NCBI GenBank assembly: GCA_035443885.1
Contig: DAOMNO010000015.1
Span: forward strand, 22,646-86,645
Length of the DNA: 64,000 nt
From: DAOMNO01 sp035443885
Lineage (GTDB): Bacteria > Planctomycetota > Phycisphaerae > Phycisphaerales > SM1A02
Reading direction: 5' to 3'
Each line of letters opens with the position of its first letter. Positions within the stretch are counted from its first letter, which is position 1. The translations under genes and the position numbers were made by a program. Positions 43,689 to 52,990 of this stretch are shown here, piece after piece. The notes beneath the pieces are model-generated. The model did no database searches, was not told where the DNA came from, and saw only the letters and a list, made by a program, of their open reading frames with translations.

Positions 43689-44783
43689 TCAACCACCGCC
43701 GAAGATCAGCACATCGTCATACTCCCTGACGATGGTGGGGTTCCCGTTCGCGCCAGTGCGAATGTTGGTAACAGGATTCTGCCGCGAACCCGGGCCGTCA
43801 TCCTGTGAGAAGAAGATGCCATCCTTCCCCGCTGAGATGAGCACATACGCACCGCGAGCACGGAAGTCCGGCAGGTTGGCGGAGTTCGCTGCTGCAAGGC
43901 CAAACGCAGGGTGGCGAATGATCTGCGCGAGAGTATGAATGCGATCATTACCGGTGTTCTGGTTGAGAATGCTGATGCTCTGATTGAACCCAAGTTCACC
44001 GAGGCCCGTGGATTCCATGTAGCCGCGTAATGCACCCCAGTTGCCGTTGTTCGCGAGGTAATACTGTGGTCGATCCGCCGGTGCACCGACGAGCGGGCCA
44101 GTAGTTCGCGCCTGGCGCAGGTAGATGATGGGCTGCCCCCATGCATCAAGCAGATCGGGGAGGCCGAGGCCGCCATCCTCAATCTTGCCCTTCGCAACCG
44201 CGACCTCACGCGGGCCAGGGGTGAAATACGGCACATACACCTTGCCGTTGATGACCGGCCCCTCACCGATGCGGTTGAGTGCGATCGCCAAGCGCCACTG
44301 CGATCCGCCGCCACCGACTGCAAGTTCAATCGAACCGGGATTGGCCGCGCGGAAGGCGTTGTAATCAACCTGCGCCGGGTGCATGGGATTGTTGTTGATC
44401 TGCCCCGGCTGAAGCACGCGATAGCCGCCCATGAGATGCAGCAGCGCGTTCTGCGTGGTGGTGAATGCGATCTGGTTGCCTCCACTGTCCTGCACGGTTT
44501 CCGTGGCAAGCACTTCTTCTGGCAGGATGCCGGGGTAGAAGCCATGATCGGTAAAGAACGCATCGCATGCCTGCGAAAAGCTCTGCATGGTGCTTGCGGT
44601 CGTCGTGCTGAGCGCGGTGGCTCGCACCGTTCTGAGCGCAGCGAGCAGCAAACCCGCGAGAAGCGCGATGATGCCGATCACGACGATCAGTTCCGTGATG
44701 GAGAAGCCGCGCGAAGCGGAAGGAACATTCGAGGCGTGATGCCTGCGTGCCGGAAGTGAGATGATGTGTTGCAGGTCGTTCAT
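43689..44783 (-). CDS. prepilin-type (type II pseudopilin-like) protein 2
   Basis: This 364-residue protein has a class III prepilin leader, SASRGFSITELIVVIGIIALLAGLLLAALRTV, with the cleavage-site Gly, Phe at +1 and Glu at +5. About 19 residues precede it (MNDLQHIISLPARRHHASN), a longer leader than in the neighbour. The large C-terminal domain includes FFTDHGFYPGILPEEV, LLDAWGQPIIYLRQAR and FRARGAYVLISAGKDGIFFSQDDGPG, the kind of segment seen in planctomycete pseudopilin-like proteins. AAGGA lies 9 bases before the ATG at 44783. No other type II/IV secretion gene is in the window. Confidence 0.85.
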   Translation of the reverse strand: MNDLQHIISLPARRHHASNVPSASRGFSITELIVVIGIIALLAGLLLAALRTVRATALSTTTASTMQSFSQACDAFFTDHGFYPGILPEEVLATETVQDSGGNQIAFTTTQNALLHLMGGYRVLQPGQINNNPMHPAQVDYNAFRAANPGSIELAVGGGGSQWRLAIALNRIGEGPVINGKVYVPYFTPGPREVAVAKGKIEDGGLGLPDLLDAWGQPIIYLRQARTTGPLVGAPADRPQYYLANNGNWGALRGYMESTGLGELGFNQSISILNQNTGNDRIHTLAQIIRHPAFGLAAANSANLPDFRARGAYVLISAGKDGIFFSQDDGPGSRQNPVTNIRTGANGNPTIVREYDDVLIFGGG

Positions 44784-45033
44784 GAGCGTAATCCTTGGCA
44801 AGGCCGAGGTGGCAAAGAGCCGAGTCGTGGCGGGTCTCAACTGACCCAATCATTCCACAACACAGCCCCCGCGCCGGGGAAACCCCGTTACGCTCATCCG
44901 CTGACAAACCAAGCATACCCCGGAATCCAGGCGTGTCGAGCAAAAAACACCCGGCTTATGCAGTTTTTGATTTCCCGCCCAAGAGCCGCTGTATGGGAAT
45001 TCAGCCCCCCCACATCTGCACTGGTCAGCCTGA

Positions 45034-45039
45034 TACGCT
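45034..45039 (+). promoter_or_regulatory. TACGCT -10-like element, leaderless geometry
   Basis: TACGCT ends 7 bases before the ATG of the ferric-reductase-like gene, the same hexamer and spacing as before the lipoprotein gene at 57863. Confidence 0.42.
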
Positions 45040-45046
45040 GTACGGC

Positions 45047-46366
45047 ATGCTTCGGGCCGCCCTTCTCGCCACAGTGTGGATCAGCGTGTATCTCGCGTTC
45101 ACGCTCACTCCGCTTGCGTTGCTGCTTATTTCACCCGTGCCGCCCAGTCGCGGCTTTTGGATTGAGTTTTCTGCAGCATTGGGGTTCGTCGGCTTCGCCA
45201 TGATGGTCGTGCAGTTCGCACTCACCGCACGATTCAAACCCTTTGGCGCACCGTTCGGGATGGATACGATCCTTCAATTTCACCGGCAGGCGGGCATCAT
45301 TGCGGTGCTGCTGGTACTGGCTCACCCGGTCGTCGCAATCATTGCCAACCCTCGCTTCATCGAGTTCTACGACCCGCGCATCAACGCGCCGCGAGCCGCC
45401 GCACTTTCCATCGTTACCGTCGCGCTGGTGCTCCTCATCCTCCTGACACTGCGCCGGCGCAGTTTCGGCATCAGCTATGAACGGTGGCGGCTTATTCATG
45501 GCGTGCTCGGCATGCTCGTCGTCACCATCGGGCTGGGGCACATCATGATGGTGGGTTATTCACTCACAACGCTCTGGAAACAAGCGGTGTGGGTGTTGGC
45601 AACGGGCGCAGCGTTCTACCTGCTGCTGCATGTGCGCGTATTCAAACCGATGGTGATGGAACGAAGACCGTACCGCGTAACCAATGTGCGCGAGGAACGG
45701 GGCAACTGCACAACACTCACATTCGCGCCGGACGGGCACGAAGGAATGCGGTTTGAGCCTGGGCAGTTCGCATGGCTCACGCTTGGTGAAACGCCCTACA
45801 CGCTACAGCAGCATCCGTTCTCGTTCTCTTCGAGCGCGGCGACGCCGCGACATCTTGAAATGACCATCAAGAATCTCGGCGACTTCACGTCAACGATTCG
45901 CGATGTCAAACCCGGCACAAAGGCGTTTCTCGAAGGGCCATACGGTGGCTTCATCGCCGACTCCAGCGCACCCGGTGTCGTCATCGTTGCGGGCGGCGTT
46001 GGCATCACGCCCGGCATCAGCATCCTGCGCACGGCTCGCGACAAGAGCGATACACGGCCTTTCCTCTTGATCTATGGCACCCGGGACATCGATCACACGC
46101 CATTCCGTGAACAACTTGAACAACTGGCGAGTGAAATCAACCTCAAGGTGATCCATGTGCTCGAACAACCCGCTGAACCGTGGTCGGGTGAACGCGGGTT
46201 CATCACACATGACCTTCTCAAAAAATACTTGCACGAAACGTCGATTCAGACATTTCACTTCCTCGTCTGCGGGCCGGAAGTGATGATGGACGCTGTCGAA
46301 ACATCGCTGCTTCACATGGGCGTGGCTGCCCACCGGCTGAAGTCCGAGCGGTTCAGCATCGTGTAA
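45047..46366 (+). CDS. ferric reductase-like flavocytochrome
   Basis: This 439-residue protein has about six membrane helices of the ferric-reductase type. Two His-x13-His pairs (FHRQAGIIAVLLVLAH and IHGVLGMLVVTIGLGH) would bind two b-haems. A ferredoxin-NADP reductase module follows at about 215-439: FEPGQFAWLTL and QQHPFSFSSSA for FAD, then VIVAGGVGITPGISILR and FLVCGPEVMMDAV for NAD(P)H. Electrons from NAD(P)H would cross the membrane to an outside acceptor such as ferric iron or oxygen. The ATG at 45047 is chosen for TACGCT 7 bases upstream; ATG 44993 is possible. Confidence 0.85.
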   Translation: MLRAALLATVWISVYLAFTLTPLALLLISPVPPSRGFWIEFSAALGFVGFAMMVVQFALTARFKPFGAPFGMDTILQFHRQAGIIAVLLVLAHPVVAIIANPRFIEFYDPRINAPRAAALSIVTVALVLLILLTLRRRSFGISYERWRLIHGVLGMLVVTIGLGHIMMVGYSLTTLWKQAVWVLATGAAFYLLLHVRVFKPMVMERRPYRVTNVREERGNCTTLTFAPDGHEGMRFEPGQFAWLTLGETPYTLQQHPFSFSSSAATPRHLEMTIKNLGDFTSTIRDVKPGTKAFLEGPYGGFIADSSAPGVVIVAGGVGITPGISILRTARDKSDTRPFLLIYGTRDIDHTPFREQLEQLASEINLKVIHVLEQPAEPWSGERGFITHDLLKKYLHETSIQTFHFLVCGPEVMMDAVETSLLHMGVAAHRLKSERFSIV

Positions 46367-46382
46367 TCACGAGAGGCGCACT

Positions 46383-46481
46383 GTGCATCACATCAGAACA
46401 CGACGCATTGTCATCGGAATCGGGGTGCTGCTTGTTACTGCGGCCATGCTCTTTGCGTACCTGCGAACAGGTGCGACGTAA
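46383..46481 (+). CDS. small single-pass membrane peptide, 32 residues
   Basis: A short frame starts at GTG 46383, 16 bases after the reductase stop, with GAGAGG 6-7 bases upstream. It reads MHHIRTRRIVIGIGVLLV and continues TAAMLFAYLRTGAT: a basic, histidine-bearing N-terminus, one hydrophobic helix and a short tail. The geometry and the ribosome site suggest a translated small membrane subunit, possibly a partner of the reductase. It resembles no family I can name. Confidence 0.5.
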   Translation: MHHIRTRRIVIGIGVLLVTAAMLFAYLRTGAT

Positions 46482-46493
46482 CTGGAAAAAGAA

Positions 46494-46523
46494 AGCCGGC
46501 CCGGCAAAGGTGCCGGACCGGCT
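46494..46523 (-). terminator. terminator of the metalloprotease gene
   Basis: A 13-bp stem with one mismatch (46494-46506 with 46511-46523) and 4-base loop is followed on the minus strand by TTTCTTTTTCC. It lies about 30 bases past the stop at 46551 and may also stop the opposing reductase transcript. Confidence 0.82.
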
Positions 46524-46550
46524 TCGGAGAGTCGAAAAACGAAACGTCGC

Positions 46551-49460
46551 TCACTCGGAGCACGGTCCCCATGCGCCGAGCAGGATCAACAGGTCCTGCA
46601 CATCGACGGAGCCGCTGTTGTTGAGGTCTTCCACACAACCGCTGCATGGCCCCCATGCGCCGAGCAGAATCAGCAGATCCTGTACGTCAACCCCGCCGCT
46701 GTTGTTCAAGTCGGCGGCGCAGGTGGCGATCTCTTCGCATTCAATCGTGCGAACGGTGAACAGGTCCACCGCTGCCTCGATGAGAGCCTGCGGGTTGTAA
46801 TCGGATGCTACGAACCGCACACGAATCTGGTCGCTCGGCTGAACGAAGGAAGAAACGCGGAACTCGTGGAAGTACCAGCCGCCCTGCACCTGCGGACCGG
46901 ACGGGCCGACGGTTTCAACGTTCACCCAGCTCGCACCGTCGTTGTTGGTGATATCAATGACAAACACATCGTTGAACGGGCTGGCGCCGGCGTGGTTGGA
47001 GTACCAACGCCAGTAGCTGATGAAGGCGTCTTCACCCTCAGCAAGTTGAATCAGCGGCGAGACAAGTGTGGTCTTGCCGTTGTCAACGTCGTTCGCGCCT
47101 GCGCCGCCGCCGGGGTGCTGACCCGTGATGTAGCATGCAGAGCCGGTAAATGGTGCATTGGGCTGCACCTGCTGGCCACCCGATGTGGTGCCATTGGGCC
47201 ACGCGCGGACCCAGTGCCCTGAGGTGGCGTCATCATCCGGCACGCCCGCGATCCAGCCGAGGTCTGTGCTGAAATCATCAACAAAGCTTTCGAAGATGTC
47301 AGTGGCGACCACCACGCTGTTGAATACACTCGGCGCCTGGCGCGGATTGCTGATCGTCGCGCCGTTGCTGGCCAAGGCGCTCACGTAGAAGTCAATGCTG
47401 CCACCGCATTCCGCAACGGGCAGAGAGGCTTCATATTCATTGAGTCCGACCAGCGCCATCGACACCGTGGTGTACGGCTCGTTGCCGATGCGGTAGTGCA
47501 GGTTGCCCGTGTTGGCCACCGGCGTATGCGCAAGTGGCAGTACCTTCACGCGGAACGTCGTAACCGAGCCGGGCTGCGCAATGGACGGCAGACCATTCGG
47601 ATACTCAAACTTGATCGGATCGATTTCCGGTCCTGGCATGTTGTGAGCGCTGAAGCCTGCGTTGATCTGGTTGTAATGAGGCGTACCGTTGAAAATGTCA
47701 TCATCATCGTCGTCCAGCGTCAGGAAGTCGATGGTGATCGAAGGATTGATGGCCGTGCCAGTGTGAAGCAGAATGCTGTTGATGGTGAGGCCTGAAATGA
47801 TGTTGCGGTACGTTGCCGGGTGAGTGGCGAGGAGCTGATTTCGCGTCTGCCACACGCAGCCAGAGATGAGCTGGCCGCAGGTATGAATCGCGCTGCCGCA
47901 GGTTGAACAACCGGGCTGCTGGTAAAGACAGTTGTTGTCCGCGTTGCGCAGGCCTGCTGCACAGTTGTTCTGGAAGCCCTGGCCGAGGATGGGGCTGTCG
48001 GTGATGATGACTGCGATGCAGTCGGACATGCCTTCGCCGTACGCTCCCTGGCCGCTGCCGCCCGTGTTCACGAGGTGATGGCCGTACTCGTGATAAACGA
48101 CAGTGGAATTGGCCGTGTTGCTGCACCCACCGCCGGACGTGTAGAAGTTGATCGAACTACCGTTGTAGAACGCATTGCAATTCTGATTGATGTTGACGTT
48201 GACGGTGAATTCGGTCTGATTTGCAATGATTGGATACGCAGGGTTGAAGGCGAGCGTGTAATCGCGCACGACGTTCGAGTGGTAGTACACGTTGACTTCG
48301 GCTCGCGTGATTTCGCTCGGATTGCCCTCGTTGTGCAGGAAGTTCACCACGCCTGGCGTTGCGACATTCTGGGAAATGGAAGCATTGCTTCCACTCTGAT
48401 TGAACACGCGGAAATAGAGCCCGCGAATATCCGAAGTTACGTTCACTGACCCGGGGCCGGCGGCAACCGAGAAGTTACCGTTCGCATCGGCATAACCAAT
48501 ATTCGCCCCCGCGACGATGCGAGCATAAGGCATGGGAACTTCATGTACGCCGCCGCAGATGTCTGCGCCGATACCCGTCGTGCCGATGCCCTTCACCGAG
48601 CCGGAAACCGATGTGTGGAGCACGAGGTTCTCTTCATGGAGAATCTGGCCCGTTACCGCGTCGGTCAGGAACATCCACTTCTGATACGCAGCGGGATCAT
48701 CGCCGCCTGCGCCGGCTTCAGCGATGATTTCGTGCGCCAGCCGTGGCTCGGCAAGCTGCACATCGTCGTTGCCCGCCCAGATGACCGTCTTGGGGGCGGT
48801 CATTTCAGCATCAACACCCATACGGGCGCGAATGGATGCGTTGGCGGCAATCGCCACAGCGCGATCAACCGTCGCAGCGCCGGCAGGGACCTGCATGTCG
48901 CCCAGCGGCTTGAGCGTTGACGACGCCAGCACCAGCGGGGAACCGGGATCATTGCGCATCAGCAGCACAAGCTCAGCGCCATGCACCGGAATGCCATTGC
49001 GCTGCTGGGTGTAATAAAGACCCGTGAACTTGTAGGTGTCGGTGTCGATGTCGTACATGACCGGCTGCACATGCCGACCATCCGGGAAACGACCAATCGG
49101 CGCGAGTTCTTCAGGCGTTACGCCAAAGATCGCTGCCGAGGTTTGAATGAAGGACGCAGCACTGTGGTGCGGCGTTTCTCCATGCGCGAACGACTTGCCG
49201 TACACGCGACCAATCAGGCCGTCGTTACGGATGTAGAAATCCGTCCTCGGATTCTGGTCCAGGAAGTTCGCCATCGCGACGGCGCGCTGCGCCGCGGTAA
49301 CGTAGGGCGAACCGGGAGTTCCAACAATATCGGACTGCACGCCCGAGACGCGGTCCTTAGGTTGAGCGTTGAAATCGCCGGTGCCGCCAAGCATGGTGGC
49401 AATGGCGAAAACCGACAGCCCCCCAAGCAAGCTGATCGTCACGGTGTTGACATGCTTCAT
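46551..49460 (-). CDS. secreted zinc metalloprotease with two dockerin-like repeats
   Basis: This 969-residue protein has a signal peptide (MKHVNTVTISLLGGLSVFAIATMLGG) and a pro-region typical of FTP-bearing proteases (about 55-290, including GLYYTQQRNGIPVHGAELVLLM). A gluzincin catalytic domain has the zinc motif HEYGHH (about 457-462) and the third-ligand segment GEGMSD about 12 residues further on, as in M36 fungalysin-like and related enzymes. A later beta-sandwich domain (YWRWYSNHAGASPFNDVFVIDITNNDG) looks carbohydrate-binding-like. The C-terminus has two dockerin-like motifs, both reading DLNNSG-VDVQDLLILLGAWGPC. GAGGA precedes the ATG. It probably degrades extracellular protein while held to a surface structure. 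Confidence 0.88.
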   Translation of the reverse strand: MKHVNTVTISLLGGLSVFAIATMLGGTGDFNAQPKDRVSGVQSDIVGTPGSPYVTAAQRAVAMANFLDQNPRTDFYIRNDGLIGRVYGKSFAHGETPHHSAASFIQTSAAIFGVTPEELAPIGRFPDGRHVQPVMYDIDTDTYKFTGLYYTQQRNGIPVHGAELVLLMRNDPGSPLVLASSTLKPLGDMQVPAGAATVDRAVAIAANASIRARMGVDAEMTAPKTVIWAGNDDVQLAEPRLAHEIIAEAGAGGDDPAAYQKWMFLTDAVTGQILHEENLVLHTSVSGSVKGIGTTGIGADICGGVHEVPMPYARIVAGANIGYADANGNFSVAAGPGSVNVTSDIRGLYFRVFNQSGSNASISQNVATPGVVNFLHNEGNPSEITRAEVNVYYHSNVVRDYTLAFNPAYPIIANQTEFTVNVNINQNCNAFYNGSSINFYTSGGGCSNTANSTVVYHEYGHHLVNTGGSGQGAYGEGMSDCIAVIITDSPILGQGFQNNCAAGLRNADNNCLYQQPGCSTCGSAIHTCGQLISGCVWQTRNQLLATHPATYRNIISGLTINSILLHTGTAINPSITIDFLTLDDDDDDIFNGTPHYNQINAGFSAHNMPGPEIDPIKFEYPNGLPSIAQPGSVTTFRVKVLPLAHTPVANTGNLHYRIGNEPYTTVSMALVGLNEYEASLPVAECGGSIDFYVSALASNGATISNPRQAPSVFNSVVVATDIFESFVDDFSTDLGWIAGVPDDDATSGHWVRAWPNGTTSGGQQVQPNAPFTGSACYITGQHPGGGAGANDVDNGKTTLVSPLIQLAEGEDAFISYWRWYSNHAGASPFNDVFVIDITNNDGASWVNVETVGPSGPQVQGGWYFHEFRVSSFVQPSDQIRVRFVASDYNPQALIEAAVDLFTVRTIECEEIATCAADLNNSGGVDVQDLLILLGAWGPCSGCVEDLNNSGSVDVQDLLILLGAWGPCSE

Positions 49461-49613
49461 TGTCCAATTTTCCTCGTGCAGGCCTTTTGTGATGCAAACA
49501 GAACACGATGACCCGGGCGCGAAAACCGCGCAGGCATGAAACCCAAGCCAAGACTACAGGACAGCCCCCCATGTGCCAAGCGAATTATGCGAAAAAGGCC
49601 AAAATGAGACGCA

Positions 49614-52600
49614 TCAGGCCGTTTCGATGGATTCTCGCGCAGCGCGTTCCGCACGCCGCTGCCCGTACCAGAAGAAGTGAGCGATGCCTTTGAAATCATC
49701 CATGATGACGAGAATGCAAGGCAACACGAAGAGGATGACGATGGTCGCGGACATCAAGCCGAACGCAATGGCAATCGCCATCGGAATCAGAAACTTGGCT
49801 TGGAACGACTGTTCAAGCATGAGCGGCGTGAGGCCGAGAACCGTTGTTACCGTGGTGAGGAAGATCGGCCTTAACCGTTGACGGCCCGCCTCGACCAGCG
49901 CTTCACGCAATCCCATCCCTTCGGCGCGTTTCGTGTTGTAGAACTGAACGAGAATGAGCGAATCATTCACCACAATGCCGCTGAGCGCGACGAAGCCGAT
50001 CATGCTGAGGAACGTCATTTCATAGCCGAGCAGGTAATGGCCCCAGATGACGCCGATCATTCCGAAGGGGATCGCCAGCATGACGGCGATCGGCTGAACA
50101 TAACTTGAGAAGAGCCACGCGAGGATGACATAGATGCCGATCATCGCGGCGGCAAAGCCGATAGGCAACGTGGCGAATGCGCGTTGCTGCTGCTCCTGTC
50201 GGCCCGCAAGTTCAATGAAAAGGTCTGAATATCGCGCCCGTAAAGCCTGCAAGTCGATTTGCGAAACAATGCTTTCCGGGCTGATGCCGGGCACGGTGTC
50301 CGCTGTAACGGTAATCGCACGTCGGCGGTCCATGCGTCGAATCGTCGAGAACGCAGCGCCTTCGCGCACTTCAGCCACTTCCGTGATCGGCACTGCCTGG
50401 CCATTCGGCGCGATGAGCCAGAGGTTTTCCATCGCAAACAGATCGCGGCGGGTCGTTTCATCGAGCCGAACGCGCACGTCGATATCCTCACGTTCCGCTG
50501 CAAAGACATGAGCGTCGATGCCAAACAGTGCCGCTCGCACCTGCATCGCCACATCCACATGTGTAAAACCGAGCGAGGCGCCCGCTGGCGTCAGGCTGAT
50601 CTGCACCTCGCGCTGGCCGAGCGTGTAGTCATCCGCAATATCAACCACACCTTCAAACGTCGCCAATGTTGCGCGAATCTCTGCGACTGCTTCGCGAATG
50701 CGTGGCAGTTCATCGCCTCGCACACGGAGCGAGATTCCCGGCCCGCCCGGCCCGCCGGAGATTTCAGAAAAGTTGATGCGCTCCGCGTCTTCAATGGGGC
50801 CAACCGCTTGACGAATGCCCGCGATGACACCTTGCGACTCACGCTGGCCCCGTGCTTCGCGCGTCTCGACCGCATACAGCTCAATGAAAAGCTGCGCGAC
50901 ATGGGTCGCCGCAGCATCGAGCCGTCCCGTGTCAATGTCCGCGCTCTGCCCGACCATCGCACTGACGGAAAGCGTTTCCGGCTGAGCCGCAGCGGCCGCC
51001 TCAAACCTCGCCACGACTTCGCGCGTGCGCTCGATCGGCGTGCCAATGGGCATGCGCACATTGATGATGATCGTTTCTGCATCTGACGAAGACAGAAACG
51101 TGTACGCCACGCGCCCGCCTGCAACCATCCCGATGGACACAATCAAGACGGCCAATGCCGCCGAAAGGCTGATGTATCGAAAGCGAAGCGACTTCTCGAC
51201 AAAGCTTGCATAAGCAGGCACAACGACATCGAGAATCAAATGATCACGCCATTTCTCAAAACGCTGCGCCAGGCTCGGCCCCTTCGTTCGATCAAACTTG
51301 ATCTTGTCACGGTGAACGAGACTGTGTCCCATATGGCTCGGCAGAATGAGCAGACTCTCGACAAGGCTCATTGAAAGCGCACACGCCACCACGAGCGGCA
51401 GCGCACCGAGCAAGTCCCCGATCCGCCCTTCAACGAAACTGAGCGGCAGAAATGCAACGATTGATGTCAGCACTGTGGCGACGACGGGCCAGGCCACTTG
51501 GTCCGCGCCTTTAACGGCAGAGACGAGCGAAGCCTCGCCGCGATCGTGCCTGGCCTGAATGTTCTCCGCCACAACGATGGCGTCATCCACCAACAGACCA
51601 AGCACGACGATGAGGCCGAACATGGTGAGCAGGTTGAGCGTAACGCCGATCACCTGCATGAAGACGAGCGTGCCCGCGATAGCGGTCATCAGGCCGACGC
51701 CGACCCAGAATGCAGCCCGCCAGTTGAGAAAGATCAGCAGTGTGCCGAAAACGAGAAGCGCACCGTAGAACGCATTCCGCGAAAGCAGCTCGAGTCGCCC
51801 TTCCACAAATCGCGCAAGATCAGAGTGCGTCGTGAGTAACGTACCCGGCGGCAGTGGATGCGGTGCGTTGACGCCTAGTTCCCATGCCTGCCGCCGCAGT
51901 GAATGAGACGTCGTATCGCGTTTCGTCGCATCCGTTTCATCACCGCTCCCCGCTGTTCGCTGCTCCCGCATGACCGAAAACCGTTCCAACCCGCGCGGGC
52001 GATATGACACACCGTTGCGGCCGTCCACATAGGCCCGCACCATCTCCGCCATGGCGACAACATCCTGATCGCCCACGCGGAACACCGTCAGCGACGCGGC
52101 CGGTTTCCCGTTGAATCGACGCGACATGTCGGCATCAACAAAGTCGTCTCGCACTGTGGCAACATCGCCCACACGCACTGTTGAACCGTCCGGCGAAGAA
52201 CGCAGAACGATGTTGCGGACCTGCTCTGTGTGCGTCTCCACCCCCACCGTGCGCACGCTCACATTGCCGACGCCATGCGAGATATCCGATCGAACTGCAC
52301 CGCCCGGCACATCAGACATCCACCTTCGAACGGTCTCCGCCACCAACGGCAGACTCATACCGTGTTCGACCAGCGCTTCCGCCGAAACGTCCACGCGAAC
52401 TTCATACTGCCTTACGCCGCCAATGACGATCTCACCCATGCCGGGCAGCATGGCGAGATCGTCGCGCACGCGACGAATGCCGCGTTTGAGCACGTCTTCA
52501 TCGACATCGCCGTACAGCGTAACCATGATGGCTGGCAGCCTCGGCTCAAACTCGGTTACGCGAATGCGCTCCGCCTGTTCCGGAAGATCGGTGAGTTGAT

Positions 52601-52940
52601 CAATGGCGCGCTGCACTTCGTCTGTTGCGCGAAAGACATCGCGAAGTCCCTCGCGGAACTCGATCACAATGCCACCGCCGCCCTCGGAGATGGTCGTGAT
52701 GATGTGCTTGACATCATCAAGGTCTGCGAGTTTGTCTTCAATTTTGATTGCAAGCCCCTGCTCGACTTCTTCAGGAGTCGCGCCGGGATAGATCATGGTC
52801 ACGCTGGCGGAGTCTGGCGAGGTTTCAGGGAAAAACTCGCGACGGATGTTCAGCGCGGCGTACAAACCAGCGATGAGGAACGCCAGCATCAACAGATTGA
52901 CGGGAACCGGCTTGGTAACGCCGAAGCGTGGGAGACTCAT
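49614..52940 (-). CDS. RND efflux transporter, inner-membrane permease
   Basis: This 1108-residue protein is an AcrB/CusA-type proton-driven antiporter. It has TM1 (VPVNLLMLAFLIAGLYAAL), the porter domain with DVKHIITTISEGGGGIVIEF, the TM4 proton relay with paired aspartates in GLLVDDAIVVAENIQ, and FLPLSFVEGRIGDLLGALPLVVA. The duplicated C-terminal half ends in LLVQFYNTKRAEGMGLREALVEAGRQRLRPIFLTTVTTVLGLTP. An extra 50-60 residues near residue 340 (VMREQRTAGSGDETDATKRD) is not usual. The cargo cannot be assigned. The partner adaptor gene lies directly upstream (50 bases); no outer-membrane TolC-type gene is present. Confidence 0.95.
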   Translation of the reverse strand: MSLPRFGVTKPVPVNLLMLAFLIAGLYAALNIRREFFPETSPDSASVTMIYPGATPEEVEQGLAIKIEDKLADLDDVKHIITTISEGGGGIVIEFREGLRDVFRATDEVQRAIDQLTDLPEQAERIRVTEFEPRLPAIMVTLYGDVDEDVLKRGIRRVRDDLAMLPGMGEIVIGGVRQYEVRVDVSAEALVEHGMSLPLVAETVRRWMSDVPGGAVRSDISHGVGNVSVRTVGVETHTEQVRNIVLRSSPDGSTVRVGDVATVRDDFVDADMSRRFNGKPAASLTVFRVGDQDVVAMAEMVRAYVDGRNGVSYRPRGLERFSVMREQRTAGSGDETDATKRDTTSHSLRRQAWELGVNAPHPLPPGTLLTTHSDLARFVEGRLELLSRNAFYGALLVFGTLLIFLNWRAAFWVGVGLMTAIAGTLVFMQVIGVTLNLLTMFGLIVVLGLLVDDAIVVAENIQARHDRGEASLVSAVKGADQVAWPVVATVLTSIVAFLPLSFVEGRIGDLLGALPLVVACALSMSLVESLLILPSHMGHSLVHRDKIKFDRTKGPSLAQRFEKWRDHLILDVVVPAYASFVEKSLRFRYISLSAALAVLIVSIGMVAGGRVAYTFLSSSDAETIIINVRMPIGTPIERTREVVARFEAAAAAQPETLSVSAMVGQSADIDTGRLDAAATHVAQLFIELYAVETREARGQRESQGVIAGIRQAVGPIEDAERINFSEISGGPGGPGISLRVRGDELPRIREAVAEIRATLATFEGVVDIADDYTLGQREVQISLTPAGASLGFTHVDVAMQVRAALFGIDAHVFAAEREDIDVRVRLDETTRRDLFAMENLWLIAPNGQAVPITEVAEVREGAAFSTIRRMDRRRAITVTADTVPGISPESIVSQIDLQALRARYSDLFIELAGRQEQQQRAFATLPIGFAAAMIGIYVILAWLFSSYVQPIAVMLAIPFGMIGVIWGHYLLGYEMTFLSMIGFVALSGIVVNDSLILVQFYNTKRAEGMGLREALVEAGRQRLRPIFLTTVTTVLGLTPLMLEQSFQAKFLIPMAIAIAFGLMSATIVILFVLPCILVIMDDFKGIAHFFWYGQRRAERAARESIETA

Positions 52941-52990
52941 GGGAGAAAGTGCTGTGTGTTTGATGCTTTAGTGAGTATGAGCGCTTCAGC

